Source: Bacillota bacterium
Lineage (GTDB): Bacteria > Bacillota > Clostridia > Clostridiales > Clostridiaceae
Assembly: GCA_023440105.1 (NCBI GenBank)
Contig: JAEXSY010000301.1
Coordinates: forward strand, 1-13,663
Length of the DNA stretch: 13,663 nucleotides
Direction: 5' to 3'
Part shown: in pieces, positions 1 through 5,932 of the stretch
Layout of the letters: every line of letters starts with the position of its first letter
How positions within the stretch are numbered: the stretch's first letter is position 1
Position numbers and translations under genes: made by a program
Notes under the pieces: model-generated
What the model was told of the DNA's origin: nothing
Databases searched by the model: none
Seen by the model: only the letters and a program-made list of their open reading frames with translations

Positions 1-910
1 GCTCTATGATATCCATCTTATCCAGCTTCTTCTGTCTTGCCTTGGCCATGTTGGAGGTAGCTACCCTAGCTTTATTTCTAGCTATGAAATCCTCAAGCTT
101 TGCTATCTCCTGCTGCTGTCTTTCATAGGCTGCTTCCAGCTGTTCCTTCTTGGCCTCATATATCCTTCTGAAGCTCTCATAGTCTCCCACGTATCTAGTA
201 AGCTTCCTATGCTCCACATGATAGATGAGGTTAACTACGCTGTTTAAGAAAGGAATGTCATGGGATATTAGTATGAAGGCATTTTCATAATTTTGAAGGA
301 AGCGCTTCAGCCACTCTATGTGCTGCTCATCAAGATAGTTAGTAGGCTCGTCGAGGAGCAGTATGTCCGGTACCTCTAATAACAGCTTTGCCAGAAGAAC
401 CTTGGTTCTCTGCCCTCCGGAAAGGTCTGCTACATCCTTATCAAGGCCTATATCCTTAAGGCCAAGACCTGCAGCTACCTCCTCTACCTTGGCATCAATA
501 ACATAGAAGCCATTATGGTCAAGCATATCCTGAATGACCCCAATGTCTGCCATCATCCTGTCCATTTCTTCTGGGGAAGCGTCAGCCATCTTTTCATAGA
601 GCCCCATTATCTCTGCTTCTAAATCAAAAAGATATTTGAAGGCATCTCTAAGGGCATCCCTTATAGTCATGCCTCTCTGAAGTTCAGCGTGCTGGTCCAT
701 GTAACCAACTCTTACACGATTGCTCCATTCTACAATACCCTCATCAGGGGTCAGCTTTCCTGTAATTATATTCATGAAGGTAGATTTACCTTCTCCATTA
801 GCTCCTATAAGTGCCACGTGCTCTCCCTTTAAAAGACGGAAGGAAACATCCTCTAGTATCGCTCTGTCTCCAAAGCCGTGACTTACATTTTTCACATGTA
901 AAATGCTCAT
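1..910 (-). CDS. ABC-F family ATP-binding protein (YkpA/YbiT-like), 3' end cut by window
   Basis: This is a soluble ABC-F ATPase with tandem nucleotide-binding domains and no membrane segments. Members bind ribosomes and influence translation. Only about 303 N-terminal residues are present, and the gene continues past base 1. The first domain is complete: Walker A GANGEGKST at residues 36-44, signature LSGGQ at 163-167, Walker B ILLLDEP at 183-189 and the switch His at 217 (ISHD). A charged, coiled-coil-like linker rich in K, E and Q starts near residue 250, which is the P-site tRNA interaction motif region of ABC-F proteins. The second domain lies outside the window. The start ATG (908-910) has AAGGAGAG about 10 bases upstream. 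The N-terminus resembles Bacillus YkpA. An antibiotic-resistance role is not indicated by anything visible. Family call secure, subfamily moderately so. Confidence 0.93.
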   Translation of the reverse strand, partial: MSILHVKNVSHGFGDRAILEDVSFRLLKGEHVALIGANGEGKSTFMNIITGKLTPDEGIVEWSNRVRVGYMDQHAELQRGMTIRDALRDAFKYLFDLEAEIMGLYEKMADASPEEMDRMMADIGVIQDMLDHNGFYVIDAKVEEVAAGLGLKDIGLDKDVADLSGGQRTKVLLAKLLLEVPDILLLDEPTNYLDEQHIEWLKRFLQNYENAFILISHDIPFLNSVVNLIYHVEHRKLTRYVGDYESFRRIYEAKKEQLEAAYERQQQEIAKLEDFIARNKARVATSNMAKARQKKLDKMDIIE

Positions 911-984
911 TTTTTTATTCTCTCCTTAAGCAAGCAATATATATTATTAGCTTGTTCATTACTCAAATATTTACTCACCAAAAT

Positions 985-1013
985 ATTGTAAATTATATAC
1001 TACCTTATGTCAA
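985..1013 (-). promoter_or_regulatory. Vegetative (sigma-A type) promoter for the ABC-F gene
   Basis: On the minus strand a perfect -35 TTGACA (1008-1013) is followed after exactly 17 bases by TACAAT (985-990). Transcription would start near 978, giving an untranslated leader of about 68 bases before the ABC-F start. The -35 abuts the T-tract of the terminator of the preceding CPBP gene. Confidence 0.75.
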
Positions 1014-1069
1014 AGAAAAAATAAGACTCTAAAAAAACACCAAAAAATCAGTGTCCTCCAGAGTCTTAT
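1014..1069 (-). terminator. Rho-independent terminator of the CPBP protease gene
   Basis: A perfect 10-bp stem is formed by ATAAGACTCT at 1021-1030 and its complement at 1060-1069. A smaller nested ACAC/GTGT pairing lies inside (1037-1040 with 1051-1054). On the minus strand the stem is followed by TTTTTC. It lies six bases after the CPBP stop codon. Confidence 0.8.
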
Positions 1070-1074
1070 GAATT

Positions 1075-1998
1075 TTATTTATAGGAGAAAAGCATAATTC
1101 CAAGAAATATTATTATTGTAGCTATTAAAGGAAAATTAAAAGGATTATCCTTAGGAGATTCTTTAATTTCATCTTCTTCATTAATACTATTTACTATTTC
1201 CATATTAGTATCATAAGTAGAGAGCTTAAGCCTTTTCAGAAGATATATTATTATGAAACCAAATATTATAGCTATTACTCCCATAACAATCATATTACCG
1301 AGCATTGTAGATTCTAAAGATACTGAAAGCTTCTCCACCTCACTGCTTCTCATAATTGTTCTAAGTGACAGCTTGCTTACAGTCACCTGAAAGCCATTAA
1401 AAACAAAGTGAGCAATTATTCCCGAAAAAATACTGTGGGTTATTCTTACTAAATATCCAAAAAGCACACCTAAAATAAAGGTATACAAAAATTGCTGGGG
1501 ATTTAAATGAAGCATGCCAAAAATCCCTCCGGTAATTATTGCAGCTACTAAAAGAGGCTCCTTTTTATAGCCGTGGAGTACAACACCTCTTATGGCAAGC
1601 TCTTCACAGACAGCAGGAACCACTGCTAGTACTATAAGGAGCATCCAATAAGGATATATACCTATACTCCCAAATAAATCTGCTACATCATTATTAAAAA
1701 ACAGGTTAGATAAATAAGAGAGAAACCATGACACAGGCTGTGCTGCTAGGGCAATAAGTATAACCAGACATAAATCTTTAAATTTTAATCGGCGAAGGCT
1801 TAATACCTCATAAAAATCATCTCCTGTTACAGCAAAATAAACTAATACAGGAGTGAGGAGAAAAAGCAATTGAGTAATAATCAGCAAATTAATGTAGCTA
1901 GACACAATTGTGGCTATTATGGGCACTAAATAAATTGATCCAAGAAATTGAAGCAAAATCAGTATAAGGGCAAAAAGATTAGCTTTAAATGTTGTCAT
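1075..1998 (-). CDS. CPBP family intramembrane metalloprotease (CAAX protease / Abi-like)
   Basis: This 307-residue polytopic membrane protein carries all three signatures of the CPBP (CAAX prenyl protease and bacteriocin-processing) family. These are EELAIRG with Glu132/Glu133 and Arg137, FGMLH with His164, and HFVFN with His197/Asn201. In the family these residues form the active site inside the membrane. Hydrophobic segments lie around residues 8-30, 36-57, 74-95, 117-131, 150-165, 170-185 and 190-203, plus two more near 235-255 and 290-304. The segment between the last two is charged (about residues 255-288) and probably cytoplasmic. The start ATG has the SD-like AAAGGCGG. Substrates of bacterial members are mostly unknown, and neighbours give no hint because this gene is bounded by terminators on both sides and appears monocistronic. 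Family call is firm, function unassigned. Confidence 0.88.
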   Translation of the reverse strand: MTTFKANLFALILILLQFLGSIYLVPIIATIVSSYINLLIITQLLFLLTPVLVYFAVTGDDFYEVLSLRRLKFKDLCLVILIALAAQPVSWFLSYLSNLFFNNDVADLFGSIGIYPYWMLLIVLAVVPAVCEELAIRGVVLHGYKKEPLLVAAIITGGIFGMLHLNPQQFLYTFILGVLFGYLVRITHSIFSGIIAHFVFNGFQVTVSKLSLRTIMRSSEVEKLSVSLESTMLGNMIVMGVIAIIFGFIIIYLLKRLKLSTYDTNMEIVNSINEEDEIKESPKDNPFNFPLIATIIIFLGIMLFSYK

Positions 1999-2150
1999 AT
2001 TATAGACCGCCTTTATCTCTTAGTAAAATATTAACAAATCTATTATAACTTATAGTTATTAATAAATTTTATCTAATATGTATAATAATAAATAACTTGG
2101 TTATAATTAATTATATAATAACATTGCCTCTCCCCCATTTTATAATATAA

Positions 2151-2207
2151 TTAAAGCCCCTCATCTAATAAATTATCAAAAATAATTTTATTAGATGAGG
2201 GGTTTTT
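2151..2207 (-). terminator. Terminator after cinA (possibly bidirectional)
   Basis: A perfect 14-bp inverted repeat, CCCCTCATCTAATA at 2157-2170 and its complement at 2189-2202, is extended by two A-T pairs. It lies between the cinA stop and the CPBP start. The minus-strand side is followed by CTTTAATTATATT, a weak T-tract. The plus-strand side is followed by TTTTT. Placement just downstream of cinA makes it the cinA terminator. Confidence 0.75.
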
Positions 2208-2225
2208 CCAGTTATTTTATTATTT

Positions 2226-3470
2226 TTATTTAAGATTAATCAGTTCTCTTCTAAGCCAGTCAAGAACAGCACTGACAGCTCTATCTCTTATTTTATTCCT
2301 ACCTCCAGCAAAATGATATTCCCGAACCTTAGTAGAACCCTTTATAGATATTGCTGCATAAACAAGACCTATAGGCTTATCCTCTCCCCCAGTACCTGGT
2401 CCTGCCAGTCCTGTTGTAGATATTCCTATATCACTTCCTGCTTCCCTTTTTATACCTTCTGCCATCTCTATAGCTGTTTCGGCGCTGACAGCCGTATAAT
2501 TATCCAGGGTTTCCTTCCTAACACCGAGCCTTCTCATCTTAGCATCATTAGTATAGGTTACAGCTCCTTCTATGAATACATTAGCTATCCCAGGATAATT
2601 CACAAGCCTTGAGGCAAGCATACCACCAGTACAGGACTCTGCCACTGCTACAGTGAGCTCCTTTTTCATGAGTAGCTCCGCTACCACCTTTTCCATGGTA
2701 AGGTCTTCTCCTTCTCCATAGACGTTGTCTCCAAGGCGGTCTATAATCTCCTTCTCTAAAGGAGCAATCATATTCTTGGCCTCTTCCTCATCCTTTGCCC
2801 TAGCGGTAATTCTAAGGATCACATCCGCTTCCTTAGCATAAGGAGCTACCGTAGGATTACTTTGCTTTTCTAATATATCTCTAATAAGCTCCTCTGCAGT
2901 ACTTTCCCCTAAACCAGAAATTCTTAATACCTTTGAATAAAGGACATCCTTACTTTCTTTTCTAAGATAAGGCACTACAGATTCATGAAACATAGGCTTC
3001 ATTTCCTTGGGAGGTCCAGGGAGGATTATAATCGTCTTATTATTATCACCTTTAATTATAGCTCCAGGAGCAGTTCCATTATGATTTTCCAGAATCACAG
3101 CTTCCTTAGGAAAATATGCCTGTTTTTTATTATTTTCCGTAGCTTCTCTTCCCAGAGACTTAAAATAATTATTAATAAATTCCCAGGAAGTCTCATGAAA
3201 AATTAACTCCTGACCAAAAAATTTTGCTGCCGTCTCTTTTGTTATATCATCGGCTGTAGGTCCAAGGCCACCAGTGGTTATTACAAGATCACAGGTTTCT
3301 AAAGCATCCTGAAAAGCCTTTAAAAGCCTTTTTTCATTATCTCCAACCACAGTCTGTCTATATACGTTTATACCTAAGGCTGCCAATTCTTTTGATAGAT
3401 ACTGGGCATTGGTATTGATTATATCTCCTAACAATATTTCCGTACCAACGGCAATGATCTCTGCATTCAT
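2226..3470 (-). CDS. cinA: CinA family protein: MoCF-binding-like domain plus nicotinamide-nucleotide amidase domain
   Basis: The protein has 414 residues, the usual two-domain length. The N-terminal COG1058 molybdopterin-binding-like domain (about 1-170) contains TTGGLGPT at 65-72 and ILPGPPKEM near 149-157. In characterised CinA proteins this domain has ADP-ribose or NADH pyrophosphatase activity. The C-terminal domain (about 255-414) is a PncC/YgaD-type NMN deamidase. It has AESCTGG at 277-283 with the predicted nucleophile Ser279, TYTNDAK near 305-311 and TGLAGPGTGG at 353-362. The expected role is recycling of pyridine nucleotides, cleaving NMN to nicotinic acid mononucleotide. The competence link implied by the name comes from other species. 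The ATG start has GGAGGGTG about 9 bases upstream. No recA is adjacent here. Very confident. Confidence 0.96.
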   Translation of the reverse strand: MNAEIIAVGTEILLGDIINTNAQYLSKELAALGINVYRQTVVGDNEKRLLKAFQDALETCDLVITTGGLGPTADDITKETAAKFFGQELIFHETSWEFINNYFKSLGREATENNKKQAYFPKEAVILENHNGTAPGAIIKGDNNKTIIILPGPPKEMKPMFHESVVPYLRKESKDVLYSKVLRISGLGESTAEELIRDILEKQSNPTVAPYAKEADVILRITARAKDEEEAKNMIAPLEKEIIDRLGDNVYGEGEDLTMEKVVAELLMKKELTVAVAESCTGGMLASRLVNYPGIANVFIEGAVTYTNDAKMRRLGVRKETLDNYTAVSAETAIEMAEGIKREAGSDIGISTTGLAGPGTGGEDKPIGLVYAAISIKGSTKVREYHFAGGRNKIRDRAVSAVLDWLRRELINLK

Positions 3471-3513
3471 ATCAAATCACCCTCCGTCCTAATTGTCTGA
3501 AATTAATATAATA

Positions 3514-3522
3514 ATTATAGCA
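3514..3522 (-). promoter_or_regulatory. Candidate extended -10 promoter for cinA
   Basis: The minus strand reads TGCTATAAT (TATAAT at 3514-3519 preceded by TGC), an extended -10 element 44 bases upstream of the cinA ATG. No convincing -35 is present at 17 bases. The element lies directly after the T-tract of the terminator at 3524-3557. Confidence 0.5.
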
Positions 3523-3523
3523 C

Positions 3524-3557
3524 AACAAATAAAAGCTGCCCACAACCTAAGGCAGCT
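3524..3557 (-). terminator. Rho-independent terminator upstream of cinA
   Basis: A 7-bp GC-rich stem is formed by AGCTGCC (3534-3540) and GGCAGCT (3551-3557) with a 10-base loop. On the minus strand it is followed by TTTATTTGTT. It would end transcripts from the small minus-strand ORFs at 3682-3997 before they enter cinA. Confidence 0.65.
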
Positions 3558-3681
3558 ATGCTACTTTACGGTATGTGAGCAGATATGTTAAAAACCTCCC
3601 TATTTTTCTTTGTCCTGCAGGACTAAGAGTCACAGATCTCTGTGCTTTATTAAAGAAATAAGAGAGATTTATGGCAAGGGT

Positions 3682-3819
3682 TTAAACATCATTGGGTTCT
3701 ACAGACTGTTTTTTCCTGGTTCTGTTTTTATTTTTTACAGACTCCTCAGTAATCGGTGTTTCCCAGTTAGATTTAAGCTTTCTTGCCAATTTATTATCAG
3801 GCTGGCTATCCTTAGTCAT
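3682..3819 (-). CDS. Small basic protein, 45 aa, possibly spore-associated
   Basis: I do not recognise this protein. It is a 45-residue, hydrophilic ORF with 8 Lys and 3 Arg, a single Trp at position 19 in the segment KSNWETP, and no Cys, signal peptide or membrane segment. The case for it being real is translational. AGAGGTGAT, a near-perfect SD, sits 6 bases before the ATG at 3817-3819. The gene shares layout with the 34-aa ORF just upstream, and a terminator follows about 125 bases downstream. A GAATA-N17-TATAAAT promoter candidate lies upstream. Small, basic, single-Trp proteins with strong SDs are common among forespore-expressed proteins of Firmicutes. That role is an inference from size and promoter only. 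Confidence 0.6.
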   Translation of the reverse strand: MTKDSQPDNKLARKLKSNWETPITEESVKNKNRTRKKQSVEPNDV

Positions 3820-3850
3820 ATGTATATCACCTCTAATCCATCAGTCCTTA

Positions 3851-3880
3851 TATTTATATTGAAGAATCAATGAAATATTC
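3851..3880 (-). promoter_or_regulatory. Candidate promoter for the 45-aa ORF (GAATA-N17-TATAAAT)
   Basis: On the minus strand GAATA (3876-3880) is separated by 17 bases from TATAAATA (3851-3858). The -35 fits the forespore sigma-G pattern, while the -10 fits sigma-A as well as or better than sigma-G. Predicted transcription start is near 3844, leaving a short leader that contains the SD. Confidence 0.35.
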
Positions 3881-3892
3881 CTAGAAAATTTA

Positions 3893-3997
3893 CTATTGAT
3901 GCTTATTTTGTATTTCAGGAACCGGTGGTACTTCATTCTTCTTTTTCTTAGGCTTATGATCGCTTTCCCATGAGGCTCTCTGATGTTTTTTTGCCAT
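3893..3997 (-). CDS. Very small lysine-rich protein, 34 aa
   Basis: I do not recognise this protein. It is a 34-residue ORF with 8 Lys, 1 Arg and 3 His, a KPKKKK run at residues 15-20, a single Trp at position 10 (RASWESD) and a proline-rich stretch VPPVPE. The SD AAGGAGG is perfect and about 8 bases from the ATG at 3995-3997. A second ATG four bases upstream opens a different frame that stops after 15 codons, so it is the less likely start. The ORF lies 73 bases before the 45-aa ORF on the same strand and may share its transcript. Being short, basic and with one central Trp, it resembles its two small neighbours in style, though not clearly in sequence. Confidence 0.55.
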   Translation of the reverse strand: MAKKHQRASWESDHKPKKKKNEVPPVPEIQNKHQ

Positions 3998-4204
3998 CCA
4001 TATTCCTCCTTCTAGTTTAATTCTTCTATAGCTTTCATATTACTATTCCTGCATAGAACTGAATGATTTGATTTTTATCTGCTTGTAATAATACTATTAT
4101 CTCTCATGGAGAATAGCTGTATACTAGCTTTCCAGTGGGTTATTTGGTTATATAAGCCTTAAATTCAATGTAATCCATACAATATTTTATTAGCCTTTGG
4201 CACA

Positions 4205-4233
4205 GAATAATACTGTAACTCAAAGGTATATTA
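4205..4233 (+). promoter_or_regulatory. Candidate sigma-G-like promoter for the 51-aa ORF
   Basis: GAATA (4205-4209) and TATATTA (4227-4233) are separated by 17 bases. This matches the forespore sigma-G -35 and, apart from T for C at the first base, its -10 pattern CATWHTA. Transcription would start near 4240, about 19 bases before the ATG, with AAAAGGAGG inside that leader. Confidence 0.4.
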
Positions 4234-4258
4234 ATGATGAATAAAAGGAGGAATAGCC

Positions 4259-4414
4259 ATGGAAAAGCATGAGAGGGAGATAGATAATGAAGAATTTTTA
4301 AAAAATGGTCACAAGACACAGGATCAGTGGTCTAAAAACAGATTTTCCAAAACTATTCAGAAGCCTGCCCTCAATGAAAGTGGCAAGGAATACAAGAGGA
4401 AGGGCTACTATTAA
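4259..4414 (+). CDS. Small basic protein, 51 aa, possibly spore-associated
   Basis: I do not recognise this protein. It is a 51-residue hydrophilic ORF with 9 Lys and 3 Arg, a single Trp at position 24 (TQDQWSKNR), an acidic N-terminal part (residues 5-12) and a basic aromatic tail YKRKGYY at 45-51. It has no Cys and no membrane segment. The AAAAGGAGG SD lies 7 bases before the ATG, which strongly supports translation. It is transcribed divergently from the 34-aa and 45-aa ORFs, and its end faces the ROK kinase terminator, which could also stop it. The upstream GAATA-N17-TATATTA element suggests forespore expression (inference). It is one of only two plus-strand genes in the window. Confidence 0.62.
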   Translation: MEKHEREIDNEEFLKNGHKTQDQWSKNRFSKTIQKPALNESGKEYKRKGYY

Positions 4415-4419
4415 TATTT

Positions 4420-4471
4420 TTTAAATAAAATAGGTAGATCTACAGATAAAATAATTATCTGCAGGTCTACC
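4420..4471 (-). terminator. Terminator of the ROK kinase gene, shared with the convergent 51-aa gene
   Basis: A 17-bp stem (4433-4449 with 4455-4471, two G-U pairs on one strand) with a 5-base loop lies between the convergent ends of the ROK kinase and the 51-aa ORF. On the minus strand it is followed by TATTTTATTT. The plus-strand side lacks a T-run, so it mainly serves the kinase. Confidence 0.75.
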
Positions 4472-4491
4472 TGCTGCCATAATTGATTATA

Positions 4492-5439
4492 TTATTCTAA
4501 TTCTGAAAGAGCCAGGGCTACAGCACCCATAACTCCAGCCTTAACTCCCAAGGCTGCAGGCACAATCCTGCAGTGCTCAGCCATGGTTTTAAAGCATCTG
4601 GTATTTACTACCTCTCTAACCTTGGAGAAGACAATATCTCCCCCTTGAGCTACTCCTCCACCGATGATTACCATATCAGGATCAAATGCAGCTATGATAT
4701 TAGCTATGGTTATTCCAAGGTAATTAAGGCTTGTATCTAATATTTCCTGAGAAACCTTGTCCCCTTTTGCCGCTTCTACAAAAACCTCATAGGAGGTTGG
4801 ATTATCGTAATTTTTTAAGGAGGTATCCACCTTGCTTTCTACAGCTTCTCTTGCTCTTTTACCTATTGCCGTTCCAGAAGCTACAGCCTCGGCACAGCCT
4901 ATGTTACCGCAGTTACATCTTGGTCCCTGAGGAGCTACTGTAGTATGTCCAATTTCAAGAGCATTGCTGGTACTTCCTCTATATATCTTACCATTAAGTA
5001 TTGCTCCGCCACCAATTCCAGTACTTACAGTTACATATACCATGTTGTTAGTACCTTTTCCAGCTCCTAGGATATGTTCACCAATGGCTGCTACATTTGC
5101 ATCATTATCTAAATAAACTGGTATATTGAAATGTTCATTTATAGGTCTTATTATATCAAAGTTTTTAAAGGGAAGATTCGGCGTGGTAATGATTATTCCC
5201 TTATGGGCATCTAGAGGGCCTGGAGAACCTATCCCTATAGCTTTTACCAAATGAGAAGATACCTTTCCCTCCTCCATAACCTTTTCTATAGCCTCTATCA
5301 TTCTAGCAAGAACAGCACCTTCCCCTTCCTGTGCTAAGGTCTTCATATTAATTTCAGCTTTAACCTCTCCTGAGACATCAGCTAAGGCACAGCTGATTTT
5401 TGTGCCTCCTAAGTCGAGACCGATTACATATTCCTTCAC
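4492..5439 (-). CDS. ROK family sugar kinase (glucokinase-like)
   Basis: A cytoplasmic ROK (repressor/ORF/kinase) family member. Numbering here counts from the ATG-ATG-adjacent longest frame at 5448. The phosphate-binding loop is LDLGGTK near residue 11-17, and the catalytic Asp lies in DNDAN (about Asp116). EIGH (166-168) is followed by the zinc motif CNCGNIGCAE with Cys178, Cys180 and Cys185. There is no N-terminal DNA-binding domain, so it is a kinase and not a repressor. Glucose is the likely substrate, but N-acetylmannosamine, fructose or another sugar is possible. Start choice: AGGGG lies only 3 bases from ATG 5445 but 8 bases from GTG 5439. The GTG gives MKEYVIGLDLGGTK, the normal family N-terminus, so GTG is preferred. 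ATG 5445 and GTG 5448 are alternatives. It follows the 78-aa gene with a gap of roughly 90 bases and no terminator. Confidence 0.9.
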   Translation of the reverse strand: MKEYVIGLDLGGTKISCALADVSGEVKAEINMKTLAQEGEGAVLARMIEAIEKVMEEGKVSSHLVKAIGIGSPGPLDAHKGIIITTPNLPFKNFDIIRPINEHFNIPVYLDNDANVAAIGEHILGAGKGTNNMVYVTVSTGIGGGAILNGKIYRGSTSNALEIGHTTVAPQGPRCNCGNIGCAEAVASGTAIGKRAREAVESKVDTSLKNYDNPTSYEVFVEAAKGDKVSQEILDTSLNYLGITIANIIAAFDPDMVIIGGGVAQGGDIVFSKVREVVNTRCFKTMAEHCRIVPAALGVKAGVMGAVALALSELE

Positions 5440-5532
5440 ATCCATCACCCCTGTTGTTTATTTATTGTCTAATCTATTTGTGGTAAAATCAAAATATTAT
5501 AATAATAACTTATTTTATAATTATATACTATG

Positions 5533-5769
5533 CTATTTGGTTTTAAAAGCATGAATGCAATATTTCCCATCAGAATCCTTGCCCTGCTTTATGATTTTAA
5601 AGTCCTTGTCATAAAGAAAAGAGCATATCATTGATATACTATCTTCCGTAACCTCGCTTAAATAAATACTGAACTTATCGTTAGTGTCTACCACATCAAT
5701 ATAATCATAGATATTGCTATAATCGCTGAGACCTATAGTGCCGCTTACCTCCATAGTGTAATGAGACAT
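5533..5769 (-). CDS. Hypothetical protein, 78 aa
   Basis: I do not recognise this protein. It is 78 residues long and soluble, with no signal peptide and no membrane segment. It is acidic in its first two thirds (many Asp, Glu and Tyr) with a basic end. Alternating hydrophobic residues (for example KFSIYLSEV and FKIIKQGKD then KYCIHAFKT) suggest a small alpha/beta fold. Two Cys are present (in SMICSF and YCIHAF), too few and too spread for a metal motif. The ATG has GGAGGGG 7 bases upstream, a strong SD. It lies downstream of the EF-G-like gene, separated from it by a strong terminator, and upstream of the ROK kinase with no terminator between, so the latter two may be co-transcribed. Confidence 0.75.
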   Translation of the reverse strand: MSHYTMEVSGTIGLSDYSNIYDYIDVVDTNDKFSIYLSEVTEDSISMICSFLYDKDFKIIKQGKDSDGKYCIHAFKTK

Positions 5770-5833
5770 TAAAAAACCCCTCCTAATATTATCTTTAGAT
5801 TATGTATACGATGCATATGGCTTTATTATTTCC

Positions 5834-5861
5834 ATTATAGTATTTCTTTATCCTTGATAAA
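5834..5861 (-). promoter_or_regulatory. Weak candidate promoter for the 78-aa gene
   Basis: On the minus strand a perfect -10 TATAAT (5834-5839) lies 65 bases before the start, with a poor -35 TTTATC (5856-5861) at 16 bases. A perfect TTGACA exists at 5873-5878 but is 33 bases from that -10, too far to pair with it. Confidence 0.35.
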
Positions 5862-5886
5862 CAGAAAAAGCCTGTCAAACCTTGAA

Positions 5887-5922
5887 GTAAAAATAAAAAG
5901 TGGAGATAAATATCTCCACTTT
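5887..5922 (-). terminator. Rho-independent terminator of the EF-G-like gene
   Basis: A perfect 12-bp stem, AAAGTGGAGATA at 5897-5908 and its complement at 5911-5922, with a 2-base nominal loop starts 11 bases beyond the stop codon. On the minus strand it continues as TTTATTTTTACTT. Confidence 0.85.
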
Positions 5923-5932
5923 AAGGTGTGCT

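Noticed and set aside
811..1032. 73-codon plus-strand open frame
   Set aside because: It is antisense to the ABC-F start and runs through the promoter and terminator. It has no SD.
3610..3873. 87-codon plus-strand open frame in the cinA-kinase gap
   Set aside because: It begins at a TTG with no SD and is antisense to the 45-aa ORF, which has a far better SD.
4176..4183. CATACAAT, a perfect sigma-E -10 upstream of the 51-aa gene
   Set aside because: No sigma-E type -35 lies at 13-15 bases, and it is about 75 bases before the start. The GAATA-N17-TATATTA pair fits better.
5873..5878. Perfect TTGACA upstream of the 78-aa gene
   Set aside because: The nearest TATAAT is 33 bases away, too far to form a sigma-A promoter.
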